Part shown: positions 1 to 33,744 of the stretch, piece after piece
How the letters are laid out: the number at the start of each line of letters is the position of its first letter
Position numbering within the stretch: position 1 is the stretch's first letter
Program-made: the position numbers and the translations under genes
Notes under the pieces: generated by a model
What the model was told of the DNA's origin: nothing
The model's input: the letters and a program-made list of their open reading frames with translations, nothing else
Database searches by the model: none
Source: Notospermus geniculatus
Taxonomy: Eukaryota > Nemertea > Pilidiophora > Heteronemertea > Lineidae
Assembly (NCBI GenBank): GCA_002633025.1
Contig: NMRB01000660.1
Location: forward strand, 1-64,000
Length of the DNA stretch: 64,000 bases
Direction of reading: 5' to 3'

Positions 1-195
1 GATGACACATAGGGCCGTATGCTCGGGTCGGACTTCAGCCAGACTTCCATTAAAGTCTGACTTTTTCTCAATGTTTCAAGCATAGAGAAAGTCGAACTTC
101 AGCTATACTTTAGCCTCAAGTCCGACCCGAGCATAGAGCCCATAGTCTGACTGCTTCTAAGGCAGAAGAGTTAACTTCATTCACTGAAACCTCAC

Positions 196-22309
<22,114 letters not shown>

Positions 22310-22745
22310 AAGTCTTTGACCTTGACCTTGACGAGGTGAGGCTGAATCATTCAGGTGGCCAAAACTGGTGATGCTTCTTACTTGGATCATTATCATGTAT
22401 TCTACTTTTACTTTATGATGCATTTACTTTTTTAGCTGCTCACTGCCCACATATTTCTTTTTATAAAATATCAATCTGTACATACTATTTAGGAGATATG
22501 TGAAAATACTGACGATTTGTTCAACTTGAGAATGCAGTCTGCAGTGGATGGACTGGCGTTGATTTTTGATCTTGGGGAATCTTGTGCGAGCTGAGCTGAG
22601 CTTATTCATTGAGGTTGTGGACAACAGTGAGTTTTACTCTGTGTTCTTCCCAGGCAAATTCACTACCCATCCTCACAAAGAAATGAACAGTTCACAATTG
22701 CAGATGGCAGCTATGTCGAACAATCTCATTGTTTGTAATATTTGT

Positions 22746-23113
22746 CAGGGTGCGTACAAAGTCGTAAAAAGTCTTAAATTTGGCACTTTCATTTTCAAGG
22801 CCTTAAAAAGTCTTTAAATTTAATAATTTCTGTGGGAAGGTCTTAAAAGTCAGTTGTAAACAACAAATTTGGTGTATGCCGGGAAATCGCACCTCCGAGC
22901 TTCTAAAATCCAATTTTTTCCTGGGGGAAGGCCCCCCCCACTCAAGTAGTTGCCTTCTTGGCCACATTTATCCCCAGCATTTTTTTCCTGGCGGAAATCC
23001 TGCCAGGGATCTGTTTGGAGGCTTCATTTAAAAGAAAATAGGTCTTAAATTTTGTCGATACTTGGTCTTAAAAAGGTCTTAAATTTGGTGCTCCACAAGC
23101 TGTACGCACCCTG
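22746..23113. mobile_element. hAT-like MITE (CAGGGTGCGTACA ends)
   Basis: Ends CAGGGTGCGTACA and its complement TGTACGCACCCTG are inverted. Subterminal AAGTCTTAAATTT motifs repeat several times. CAGGG-type ends resemble hAT elements (inference). No transposase. Confidence 0.65.
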
Positions 23114-24081
23114 GTATGTTGATTTCTGTATTTATACATGTACATTTATGTTATTGCAGTAAACCGATATTATGTACTGCAAGACATTGCATTTTGCCAA
23201 ATTTCCTTACTATTTATGTAATGCATCTTACTTGGTCCAAGCTGACAGAACATCAGGATCAACGGTTGCTGTCCTTTACCTGAGGGTTAATCTTGAGTGA
23301 AGGACTTGTTTACCAAAACTGCTCATTGGTTACTCACTGCATTTAAGTTGGATTTTATGCTGATATATCCTCATTTTATATTTCGTAAAATCTACAATAG
23401 ATGTCGAGCCATATGGTGATTGTATTCAACCGTTTTATTTTGTGCTATATGAAATTGTACTTAATGCCTTTCTGCTGTTGTAAATAATTTGTGTCGGGCA
23501 TTCACGATAAAGCTCACTGGTCATTAACAGAGCTCAACGGGCATTTATGATAAGAGCTCACTTGATGCATCTGCTGCTTCATGTCAAACAACATAGTAAA
23601 ACAGATCTGGTGATAAATTTTGGTTTCCCTGTCTTTGTTTCTAAGATCACCAGGTATTGGCGATAACATACTATATTTTTCAACATTTTTTTTGCGAGAG
23701 AGTGCAAACTTTGGAGTTTTCACAAAATACCCTTGGATTGTTTGCACTCAACAAAACCGGTAGTGTTCACAGGGTATGCTGTACATTGCAATAGAGTAGC
23801 TTGGGGTGCGGGGTTTCATCTTACCTTTTTTTTGTTTTCTCATTTTAAATTTAGTTTTGTCATCCTCATTTTTCTTGCATAATGTACATGTAAATAGTCT
23901 GTAAAGTTAACCATAGATAGCAATTTTGTTTTGTTTCAAAGTACCCCAACAGACTCAATGATTTTATGCACTTCCATACTGAGGTGATGATATTTCTCTG
24001 TTTGACTACCGACTTTGTGCACTCAGCGCAGCCAGAGAACCTCTCTTAGAGGATACCACTCTTTGTCAAGGATTCCATGAT

Positions 24082-24360
24082 CAGGTGCGGATCCAGGGGC
24101 AAACCCTGCCCGTGCCCCCCCCCCCTATTTTTCGGTGACCAACGTTAGAAAAATTGCCCTTTTTCAAACTGCCACAGAATTGTCTTGTAATATGTCCCTC
24201 AGACACAAGGAAATCGCACCAGTGGCCGTTTAGGTTTCAAAATTTTGTGGCGGAGAACCCCAGACCCCCCCACAGTGGCTTCGCACCTTCGGTGCTTGCC
24301 TTCATCGGTCCCCCTGTGGCCTTCTGTGCCCCCTTCACTAGAGTCCTGGATCCGCTCCTG
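24082..24360. mobile_element. hAT-like MITE (CAGGNGCGGATCCAGG ends)
   Basis: Left end CAGGTGCGGATCCAGG, right end CCTGGATCCGCTCCTG. Related fragments occur at 19807, 36592, 49366 and 60447, with CAGGGGCGGATCCAG-like ends and C-rich insides. Confidence 0.65.
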
Positions 24361-24516
24361 ATGATTAGTGCAAAATTGATTGTTTCTTTTCATGTTGACC
24401 TATGTAATTAGTTAATAGTGAGAATGTCTGATATTGTGTGTTCTGCCAGTGTGATGGATGCATGGATCTTAGTTCAGTAGATTGTAAAACCCTGTCCTAA
24501 CCTACAATCAAATTAA

Positions 24517-24812
24517 CCCAATAGAGCCCATGCCGCCCTAAACCGCCCTGCTGTGAACCACCCAGAAGACCACGCCCACTTTTTGACAAAAATCCCCATC
24601 ACCTCTAATGTAGAAATCAAAATCACCAATTTAATTACTGCCGGCAGCGCCACAATCCGCCATGTCTCCAGACACCGACACCGCCATAAACCACCTTGAC
24701 TCATTATACTGTTCTCTATTCAGCTTAATGCAGTGGCATTTTGTGGCGGTTCAGGGCGGTGAAAGGTACAGATGGAAAGTGAAAAAAATACTGGGTAGGC
24801 GGCTCTATTGGG
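24517..24812. mobile_element. piggyBac-like MITE (CCCAATAGAGCC ends, TTAA target)
   Basis: Ends CCCAATAGAGCC / GGCTCTATTGGG are directly flanked by TTAA on both sides (24513-24516, 24813-24816). Same family, opposite orientation, in XPOT intron 6 at 40884-41165 and 53496-53974. Confidence 0.8.
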
Positions 24813-25850
24813 TTAAATTCCTTAAATACACCCAATATTGTCTATAGAGCGAATAATGCATTTGGTGCTTGGCTCTCAATTCAATGTTTTAAATCAAAAT
24901 GAACTTTGTGATGGTAACAGTGTGATATAAATTCAACTCCTGGTGATTTGGCTGTTCATTCGGCAGTGATGGCCGATATTGTGATGAAACTGTAGGGCCT
25001 ACGGATTGTTTAGAGGGTTAGAACCATGATAGAGATTTTACCATAGGTCTTCTATTTTCTCCGGTTGCTGATACCATTCTTGATAGAATGGTAAAATGAT
25101 TTGCCATATGTGTCATACTTATCTACTTATGCCTTTGGCATTTTCTACTTAAAACATTTCCATGATACACGTTGCTGTTTTGTATATTTGCCTATAGAAT
25201 GTACTTTAACCACTTATGTAGATATGATTAGTTTTATAATAAATATATTAGACAAAATATGTCTCTTGATTTATTGCCTGGGTGTACTCGTAGAATATTC
25301 AAGAATTCCCCTCAAAACGAGAGTATTACAACATCGTTTTGCACTGGAACCAGTATTCATACCAGTACGTTAAAAAATGGCCAAATATGGGAAAAACATT
25401 CACTATTCATTGTTTCCGTGACTTAACATCATTCTGTTGGGTTGCGTTTTTGCTCCTGGCCGGCTTTGTCTCACAGGACGACATCAGAAATGCATTTTGC
25501 CCTCCCCCCCAGCTTTGCATCATGATATGGTGGACATTGTTGAAGTTATGCCATGGAAACGATGATTATATGGGATTTTCATTTTAGAATTACTCATTCT
25601 ACATGTTCTACAACACTGATCTTCTGAAACAGTGTTTCACAAGAATTGTTCGTTCCGGTTACTGCCAGTGCCACGGTCTGCTTTTTATACCCACCTCAGT
25701 CGAGACAGACTGGTTCCAATCTTTGCCGCTGCACGGCGCTCTAGGTTGGTACTTCGCTGATATAGCCGCTACGACTTTCCCGATTCCAATTTTTCCTCGC
25801 ATTTTTCTCGCTTTTTTACACAATTCACTGTATTAGATCTCATTTCAAAG

Positions 25851-28115
25851 ATGCCAATCCCTGCAGCATTACTTGCTCGGCTCCAGAAGCGAGGGATTTC
25901 CGTGAAACAGGAAGAAAAACGGCCTGAGAAACGGCTCAAACTGAATGCCAACGGTAGGGAACACACTTAGGCCTACTTTCCAGTACACACACGTACACAC
26001 ACATCATGACATAGGCCTACATACATACAATACATACATGCAGCTGTAGGCCTACATCATGCTAATTATGTACTGCTGAATCCATTGATGTATAGGCCTA
26101 CCAAGAGTTAATTGATTGATTCTATTAAATGTTCATTTAAAGGAGCCTGGAGTATTGCCACTTTTTCTCGACAGCTGGTGCCACCACGCCACTCTCCAAC
26201 CCAACTCCAAGGCTCCCTGTACAGATCGGCACTGATGGCAGTCAAATTACCCATTAGAATTTAGAAATTGCATACCATACTCGTACTCCTTTAAAACTAG
26301 GCAAACTTGTTTTTTTTCAGAGGAAGTTGAAGAGGTATTTGCTGAGGATTATGACAATGAGGAGCCAATATTACCTGCTTCTGCTGCGGCTGCAGGCGCA
26401 AAGGCTGCCCCAGACACAGTCCCAGAACAACCGTTGCTGAAGGAGAGGGAAGGCCCATTGATTTATGAAGTCTCAGGCTGCCCAAATGTTTCAAATCCAT
26501 ATCATGAATGCAGTGAATGGTGTCGGAAGAAATGGGGGAACAAAAAATTTGAACCTGATCCAAATATGTTGAGAAAGAAGGAAAGAATGCTGAGGAAGTA
26601 TCCATTGCCAGAGGATTGGGAGGAAATTGCAGACCCCACAACGTAAGTTGAACTGCAAAAGCCAGTTGTTCCTTGTTTTAGAGGTATTGAATGGAAGCTT
26701 CATCTATCCTTAGCACCCCCTTCATAAATATTTGCTGTTAGGATTGATAGATGTATTGGATGGATTGACTCAGAATAATCAAAGGGTAGCATGGTAGTAT
26801 TTAGCTTTTTGGTCGTGGGGGCAAAAGCCTCTCTAGAGGGGGGCAGAAGACCTTTTTTGCCCAAAATCCACATGAAAGTCACGCTTTTTGGTTGGCTCGG
26901 GGGGGGGGGGCAACTGCTCCGTTGCACCCCCTAAATACGGCCCTGGGTGGAGAGATTCTAAATCAAAAATCTGCTCTTTCAGTCAGCGTTGTTATTATTG
27001 GAATCCAGCAACAGATGAAGTGTGTTGGCTCTCTCCGATTCATCCTAGAGCAAAGGTAGTCAAGGCAGATGAAAAGACAAGAGGTATGAATACAATATGA
27101 AAAGGAATAATCAGCTCCCCAAAGAAATGAAATGTGTTGTGGCAATTCCAAGAAAAAAAGTATATGGAAAAGTTTAAAGTTTGCCAATGATATTCTCCAA
27201 TAGGCCTACCATATTTTTCGATGAAATGCAAAATATTTGAGAAATTTTATATGGACTTCTCTTCTTTTCAGATATGGTCCGAACAACAGAGGTCCGGATT
27301 GTGTTGAATGAAAAGCCAGACAGGAAGGAGGAGAAGATGGGTGAGGTAAGTTCAAAGGGGAATATTTGGGTTGTCTGAGTGGCGAATTTGTGAAAGAGAG
27401 GGAGACTGTCTTTGAAAGTGCAAGTGCAGGCTGGTTTCTCCTGCTGCTGCAGTAATAAGAGCTTATAAAAGCCTTATATTAGTGTTATCATTGTACATCT
27501 CCTGTCAGTGTTTGCTGGTATTTGACATTTCAGGATGAAGACTATGAGTTTGAAGCTTTGGAGAGCGAGATACAAAAAGAGAAGAAACAAAGACAGAAAC
27601 ATAGAGAAAAATCAAAAGGTGATCAGTTTTACTTGCAATGGCCTTTTCTTTTATCACACACAGCATCAACCCTGATGAATCTGTCTATCATGTGGCAAAA
27701 TCATTAGTCCACTGCACTAATAATCTAAACTCGTCTTTCATTTTAGACTGAAAGGAGGAGGATTCCTTTCAATCTAATGTGTTTCTTGTAATATCTTCAG
27801 GAAAAAGGAAGAAAGATGATGAACTTGATCCTATGGATCCAGCTGCATATTCAGATACTCCGAGGTAGGCAGTGTTGAAAATCGAAATAGATTTTATCAG
27901 GATCAGCTTCAAATTTCTGGATTGTCAGGTCTCTTTGCCTTTCCTTCATCCTTTTCTCCAATTTCCTTTTCAGGGGGAATTGGTCATCGGGATTGGACCA
28001 GCGAGGATCGGCCAAAACTGGTGTGGACACAACAGCATCTGGACCACTCTTCCAACAAAGGCCTTACCCAAGTCCGGGTGATATTCTAAGAGCCAATAGA
28101 AAAATGGATGATTAA
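25851..28115 (+). CDS. PQBP1: PQBP1, polyglutamine-binding protein 1, 7 exons
   Basis: Nuclear splicing-linked adaptor. Its WW domain binds proline-rich ligands and its C-terminal tail binds the U5 snRNP 15-kDa protein (family knowledge). Exons: 25851-25953, 26321-26642, 26983-27083, 27272-27345, 27534-27618, 27801-27864 and 27974-28115 (TAA); phases fit; 296 aa, against 265 in human. The WW domain spans exons 2/3: [13 protein letters not shown] then [15 protein letters not shown]. Then come a charged Lys/Glu linker and the conserved end [37 protein letters not shown] and DILRAN. AATAAA at 28316 is a likely poly(A) signal. Odd point: exon 2 carries about 60 residues before the WW domain, including [20 protein letters not shown], which human PQBP1 lacks; the long polar-amino-acid repeats of human are missing. 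Confidence 0.93.
26136..26296. mobile_element. MITE (TTTAAAGGAGC ends) in PQBP1 intron 1
   Basis: Ends TTTAAAGGAGC / CTCCTTTAAA with the inner motif CCACTTTTTCTCGACAGC. Same family as 43981-44199 and 57036-57248 in RPL18A intron 1. Confidence 0.65.
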
Positions 28116-28820
28116 ATGCAAGAACTGTTGGCAGATAAGAAACTTATCTTTGATATTGTATCAAATTGACTTAAACATTCACATATTTGTGTAGCCACAG
28201 TGCAAACAGTACATGTAGGCTGTTGTATTTTTGGGTGGGTTGGCAATTTGACGTGCATTGTCAACTATCAGTGTGAAAAAAAGAAATGCACTGCCGTGTA
28301 AATATTTAGTGTGTAAATAAAATCTCTTTTACTGAATTGTCAATTCTTTTCTCAATCCCTGTTTTTAAAGTGGAGTCTGAAGGGACGAATTCCCCCATCC
28401 CAAACTCACTGGTACTGAAGCTCGTGGCACTGAAACAATTTACTGGTACGGCTAGTGATGTCATTACATACACATATACTCAACAGGTGTCAGCACTGTC
28501 CGAACCTGTTGATGAATAAACCACATATTCCACCCATTCACAAGACNGATACGAAGAAATTACAAAATCAACTCCTCCTGAGCATGTTATGTCACCACCC
28601 CGACCATCTAAGACTGGATTTTGTCACAAAAGCACTGCAAATGCATGAAGAGAATGCTTTGGAAACTGTTGTTTACAGATCTACCACTTGGCGGCGCTGT
28701 GATACGCGGCGCGGCGTGAAATTCAGACTGATAAAAAATAAAAATAAATTTGGCACGGTGCCGAAAATTGGCGCGGGCGGAGGACGATAAACTAAAGATT
28801 TTTTTTGCTTGCCCTTATCA

Positions 28821-29885
28821 TTGTACATCTCCTGTCAGTGTTTGATGGTATTCAACATTTCAGGATGAAGACTATGAGTTTGAAGCTTTGGAGAGCGAGA
28901 TACAAAAAGAGAAGAAACAAAGACAGAAACACAGAGAAAAATCAAAAGGTGATCAGTTTTACTCGCTATGCCCTTTTCTTTTTTCACACAATTTAAACAT
29001 CAAGAATGAATATCCTGATGCTTCTGTCTATTATCAGTCCACTACACTGATAGTCTGAACTGGTTCTTGATGTTAGACAGAAGGGAATTTTTCTTTCAAT
29101 CTAATGCATTTCTTGTAATATTTTCAGGAAAAAGGAAGAAAGATGATGAACTTGATCCTATGGATCCAGCTGCATATTCAGACACTCCAAGGTACATAGG
29201 TAGTGTTGAAAATTGAAATAGATTGTAGCAGGATAAGCCATTTCTGGATTGTTGGGTATCCTACTTTACTCTTTCCTTCATTCTTTCCTCCAATTTCCTT
29301 TTCAGGGGGAATTGGTCATCGGGATTGGACCAGCGAGGATCGGCCAAAACTGGTGTGGACACAACAGCATCTGGACCACTCTTCCAACAAAGGCCTTATC
29401 CAAGTCCGGGTGATATTCTTAGAGCCAATAGAAAAATGGATGATTAAATGCAAGAACTGTTGGTGGAAAAGAAACTTTTCTTTGATATTGTATCAAATTG
29501 ACTTCAACATTCAAGTATTCGTGTAGCCACAGTGCAAACAGTAGGATGTTAAATGATACTGTTGTATTTTTTGGTGGATTGGCAATTTGACGTGTATTGT
29601 CAGGTATAAGTGTGAAAAAAGAAATGCACTGCCTTGTAAATATTTAGTGTGTAAATAAAATCTCTTTTACTGAATTGTCGATTCTTTTCTCAATCCCCGT
29701 TTTTAAAGGGGGGTCTGAAGGGATGAATTCCCCCACCCCAAATTCACTGGTACTGAAGGTCGTGGCACTGAAACAATTTACTGGTACGGCTAGTGATGTC
29801 ATTACATACACATATACTCAACAGGTGTCAGCACTGTCCGAACCTGTTGATGAATAAACCACATATTCCACCCATTCACAAGACC
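28821..29885 (+). pseudogene. Tandem duplicate of PQBP1 exons 5-7 plus 3'UTR
   Basis: Repeats about 27488-28546 at high identity: exon 5 copy 28864-28948, exon 6 copy 29128-29191, exon 7 copy 29306-29447, then an AATAAA copy near 29654 and the same downstream flank up to CACCCATTCACAAGAC. All three exon copies keep frame, splice sites and protein sequence. There is no WW domain, start codon or promoter, so on its own it is a fragment. It could serve as alternative last exons, or be an assembly artefact: the first unit ends exactly at a single N (28547). Confidence 0.8.
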
Positions 29886-30171
29886 AGCCTGATATCACCT
29901 GCCCTCATTTGGCACTGTCAAGGATTCTCGGGGCTGGCATGGGCAACAAATCTCAACAGAATGACTTGGGGTGGCCTTTATCGCCAAAAACAGAGCACGA
30001 AGGTCAAAGCCGACCTCGCTGGGAGAGCAATTATCATTTGAATAGGACAAGTGAAACCGACCTCTTGGCACAGGCGACCGTTAAGGTCTAAAAATATACA
30101 TGGTGTCTCAAAAAAAGAAGTGTCATCCAAAACCAAAACACAGAGTGATGAACTTGCTCTACAAATGAAAT

Positions 30172-31068
30172 GGTCCATGGACTATGTGCTCACCTGTGGG
30201 TGAATGTACCAGAAGAACAGATAACAATGGTTTTTTGGTTTAAGCCACCTAGTGGCCACGCCAAGAATCGAATTGGGCCGAAGCTTGCTGTCATTGGTCA
30301 TCTGACCTAGGGGAATATATGTACCAAGTTTCAGGTCAATAGCCCCAGCGGCCACGAAATGAGCCACCTAATGGCAAAATTTTGAACTTTGGCCTCTGTG
30401 ACCTTGAAAAAGAGGTCAAATAAAAAACCTGTATTATATATCATGTAACTTCATTAGACATACCTGTGATAAAAATTTGGTGAGGATCCGACCAACGGTT
30501 AAGGTTGAATCGCACTTAAAATGTTTTCAGTTTTGGCCCCCTGGTGGCAGAATGGACAATCAGATTTCCATGAAAATTGGTTTGTGGAGACCTATGACCC
30601 GATCGGACCAAAATTCGCCGTAAACATAGAGGGTACCTAGATAAATCATCACACCTAATTTGAACAATCCAGGACAAATAGCCACGAAACGTGCCAGTCA
30701 CACCCGACGGTGAAATTTCGAACTTTGACCTCTGTGACCTTGAAAATTAGGTCAAATTAAAAACCCGGGTGATATGTCATGTATCCTCATCAGATGTACC
30801 TACGATAAAAATTTGGTGAGGATCCGATCAACGGTTAAGGCAAAATAGCACTTTAAAGGTTTTCGGTTAAGCCCCCTGGTGGCTGACCTAGGAATCAAAT
30901 CAGACCGAAACTTGGTGTCTGAGGTCATGTGACCTAGGGGCACATATGTACCAAGATTGGTGCCAATAGGCTCAACGGTTATGAAACGTGCCCTGCTAAC
31001 AGACTACAATGGACGACGACAGACAACGACGGCATGGCGTCACGACTATAGCTCACATGTGAGCTAAA
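30172..31068. repeat. 0.9-kb repeat with internal 335-bp periodicity
   Basis: TTTGGTGAGGATCCGA followed by CAACGGTTAAGG occurs near 30477 and again near 30812, with CCCCCTGGTGGC-like and GACCTTGAAAA motifs at matching offsets. The right end is CTCACATGTGAGC. The left edge GGTCCATGGACTATGTGCTC resembles, inverted, the edge at 59797-59817, so the family recurs in the window. No ORF of value. Confidence 0.65.
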
Positions 31069-32107
31069 AACTAAGTATACTGACAATGGATTCTTGTATG
31101 TAAGAGATTTTATTTTCAGAACAGAAATGTACAAGAGGCATTGTAATACTTCAGTCAAGGAATAAAGATAAGGAAAGATACATGTACATCACTGTAAAAG
31201 AGGAAGACCAGGCGAGGAAAACTATTTTCCCAGCCAAAATGAAACTGAGGATGAAAATCTTCAACCCCTTTGGGGGTTCCCAACTTAAAAAGATGGCACA
31301 CACTGGGTTTGACTGACGGGGATCAACTAAAACTATGGTGGTCATACAGGCTTGAAAATAAAGTTGTCACAGGGCATACCTGCTCACATCAACTGAATAG
31401 ACTTCATCTTCTATGATGAACTTTTTAAGTTATTTAAAGCGAGTAAATTCCCCAAGAAAACAATATACCAGTAAATTAGGGGACGTTAAACATTAACAAG
31501 ATAGTTATGGTAAATTCTCATACCTTTCTTTGACTATACGTAAATTTTGTATATTCTTGGTTTACCGGTAATTTCAAATTCATGTACCTTGGTGTGTGCC
31601 TCCTCCCCCACTATGGGTCCCATTCAGCAATTTGGGGTAAACTGCACCACCAGAGTGATTTGACTCAAGAAACTGAACAACAGTTTATCAACAAATGAAA
31701 ATCAAATGCAAGAGCACTGCTGAAATACATTTATAGGAACCTTGTCCTCTTAAAATGACTATTGATGAAAGACACGTTTTGGAGAAAATCTTTGAGAAGA
31801 TGCCATTTGCTCATACACCTGGTACCAGATATACATCACCCCATGTATATCTGAATGAGTTTTCATTCATCAAAACAACATTTCTGAGTTATTCTCAATC
31901 AGACTGCACGTGTACAAGTACATGTACTAAAACTAATACATGGACATACATTGTACATGTACATGTTCAATACATTTGCAATGTAAACTGTCTTCTAAAT
32001 ACACAAAACAAAGAACGAAATGCACAAAATTTGACATTTTCGGGACTCGTACATCCAGATCTTGCTGGGGAGGTATTGGAGCCCTTATCTCTCTATCTCT
32101 ATTTTTA

Positions 32108-32343
32108 TATACTGTAAAGCAAGATAATTTCGCGGCTGGAAATGTTCGCGAATCAAGAATTATAGACATATTTGCGGCAGGATATTTTCGCGAGTCTCTG
32201 CCATTTTTTCAGGTTTTTTTTCACGGTCTATATTCATCACTTGCATGTATTTATATTCGCGACAGGAAATTTTCGCGACTCATACACTCTCGCGAAATTC
32301 GCGAAAATTTCCTGCACGCGAAATTTTCCTGCTTTACAGTATG
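32108..32343. mobile_element. MITE (TACTGTAAAGCA ends)
   Basis: Left TACTGTAAAGCAAGATAATT and right CCTGCTTTACAGTA are inverted. Many GCGAAAATTT / TTTCGCG motifs inside. Lies between PQBP1 and XPOT. Confidence 0.7.
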
Positions 32344-33744
32344 TGCTCCTCCATATGAGAATTTTTTGTGTGAGTTGGCTCTCCATGTAATGGGCAATTC
32401 CTTATGAGGTACCGGTATGACATATTAACAGGACTGCACATTGAGAGACAACCCATGCAAGGAAAATCTCACATGGAGCGGCGCCTTTAGCTTCAAACTC
32501 AACAGAGACACATTACATGTATCAATAGCACAATTTACCGGTAGGGTATCATTCTACATTTCACCAGAAACTCCCCTCCTGGAAGAATATCACAGAATAC
32601 ACAGTCTGAACTTATACAGATCATTTAACACAACGAAATTCATTGAGGAAGTTCATTTTGTACTTCGTACATGTATACCAGCACATGTAATATGGAATGC
32701 CAGTATCACCCAAAATCTGTAAGCAAGCTAATATTTTTGGTATAATTGACATGATTGACACTTGACATGTCCATTCAAATTCAATCTAGATCTTTTATAC
32801 GGAATATTTGGATTAACCTTCACATGTACCCAATTCGGTAGTATAAGAATACAGCTTACATGTATAAACCACTTCACTATGATGAACTGGAATTCTAGTC
32901 CATGACATCATGACACAATCCTGGCGACGTGTACTTAAAATGCACTACATGACGTCATGGCCTAAAATGTAAACTATGGCAAAATGCAGATTATCAAGGG
33001 CCACAGTACTGCTGCACTGCATCCGCTTAAATTAGCACCTTAGACTTGGGCCAGCAGAGGGGCATTGTGAAATACCCCAATGAAAAACAACTAGTTTTGT
33101 AGTTCTGCCTTTGGCCAATGCAAAATTGTAACAGCATTTTTACATACTTAATTGCAGGTTTATAACTATGTCAGTGTGGGCCACAATTATGTTTGTAACT
33201 GTATTACAAACAGTGTAGTTTAAGCCCACACTGACATCAACTTCATGATAGTCTCTCACCCAACATAAATTAACAAAGAGCTGCCCATTAATTATGTTCA
33301 CCACTCTGAAAGACACAAAAAATATTGTTTTGCTTCTGAAATCCCAGGAAATAGCACTAGGCCTAAATACCGGTATACAGTTATACTGACAAGACTCCTT
33401 CAACTTTAGGAAATTCATTGGATCCATCTCTGATGAAGCCAATCTTGTCCCACTTTAAGGGCGAAATCTACCCAGCAAAAATCTACCACAGCATAAAATG
33501 ATGTCACCATGGTTTACCGTTATATTACAAATTTGGGATCCAGCTCATTCACTTCTGGAATCTCTACTAGAAAATGCCTGAGGAAGATCCCGGTTTGGGT
33601 CGAAAATTTGCGAAATTCAGAGACGACTTTATGTTTACTATCGTTATATTACAAAGCATGATCAAATCACAGGTCCTATTTACAGCTATCTACACAAAAT
33701 TATCACACAACTTTAAGCTGATGTCAAGAGTTGGGGAACTTTTG

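Larger units (their letters stand above)
22310..25850 (+). other. CCDC77 3' flank / PQBP1 5' flank, no gene seen
   Basis: The first part should hold the CCDC77 3'UTR; an AATAAA occurs near 25237 but none is compelling close to the stop. Three transposon remnants fill much of it (22746-23113, 24082-24360, 24517-24812). Bases 25600-25850 are likely PQBP1 promoter and 5'UTR. Open frames here have no recognisable protein similarity. Confidence 0.6.
29886..33744. other. Convergent intergenic region, PQBP1 to XPOT
   Basis: The 3' flanks of PQBP1 (plus) and XPOT (minus) meet here. It holds a 0.9-kb repeat (30172-31068), a MITE (32108-32343), an inverted pair near 33165-33238 (TGTCAGTGTGGGC ends) and CA/TG-rich low-complexity sequence. 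Open frames such as those at 31755-32407 have no recognisable similarity. Confidence 0.6.

Noticed and set aside
30172-31068. Helitron with a CTAG-type end
   Set aside because: No TC start or CTRR end with a preceding hairpin could be placed; kept as an unclassified repeat.
31755-32407. Overlapping plus-strand ORFs up to 155 codons
   Set aside because: Low-complexity TACATGT runs and a MITE with GCGAAA motifs explain them; no recognised domain, no splice context.
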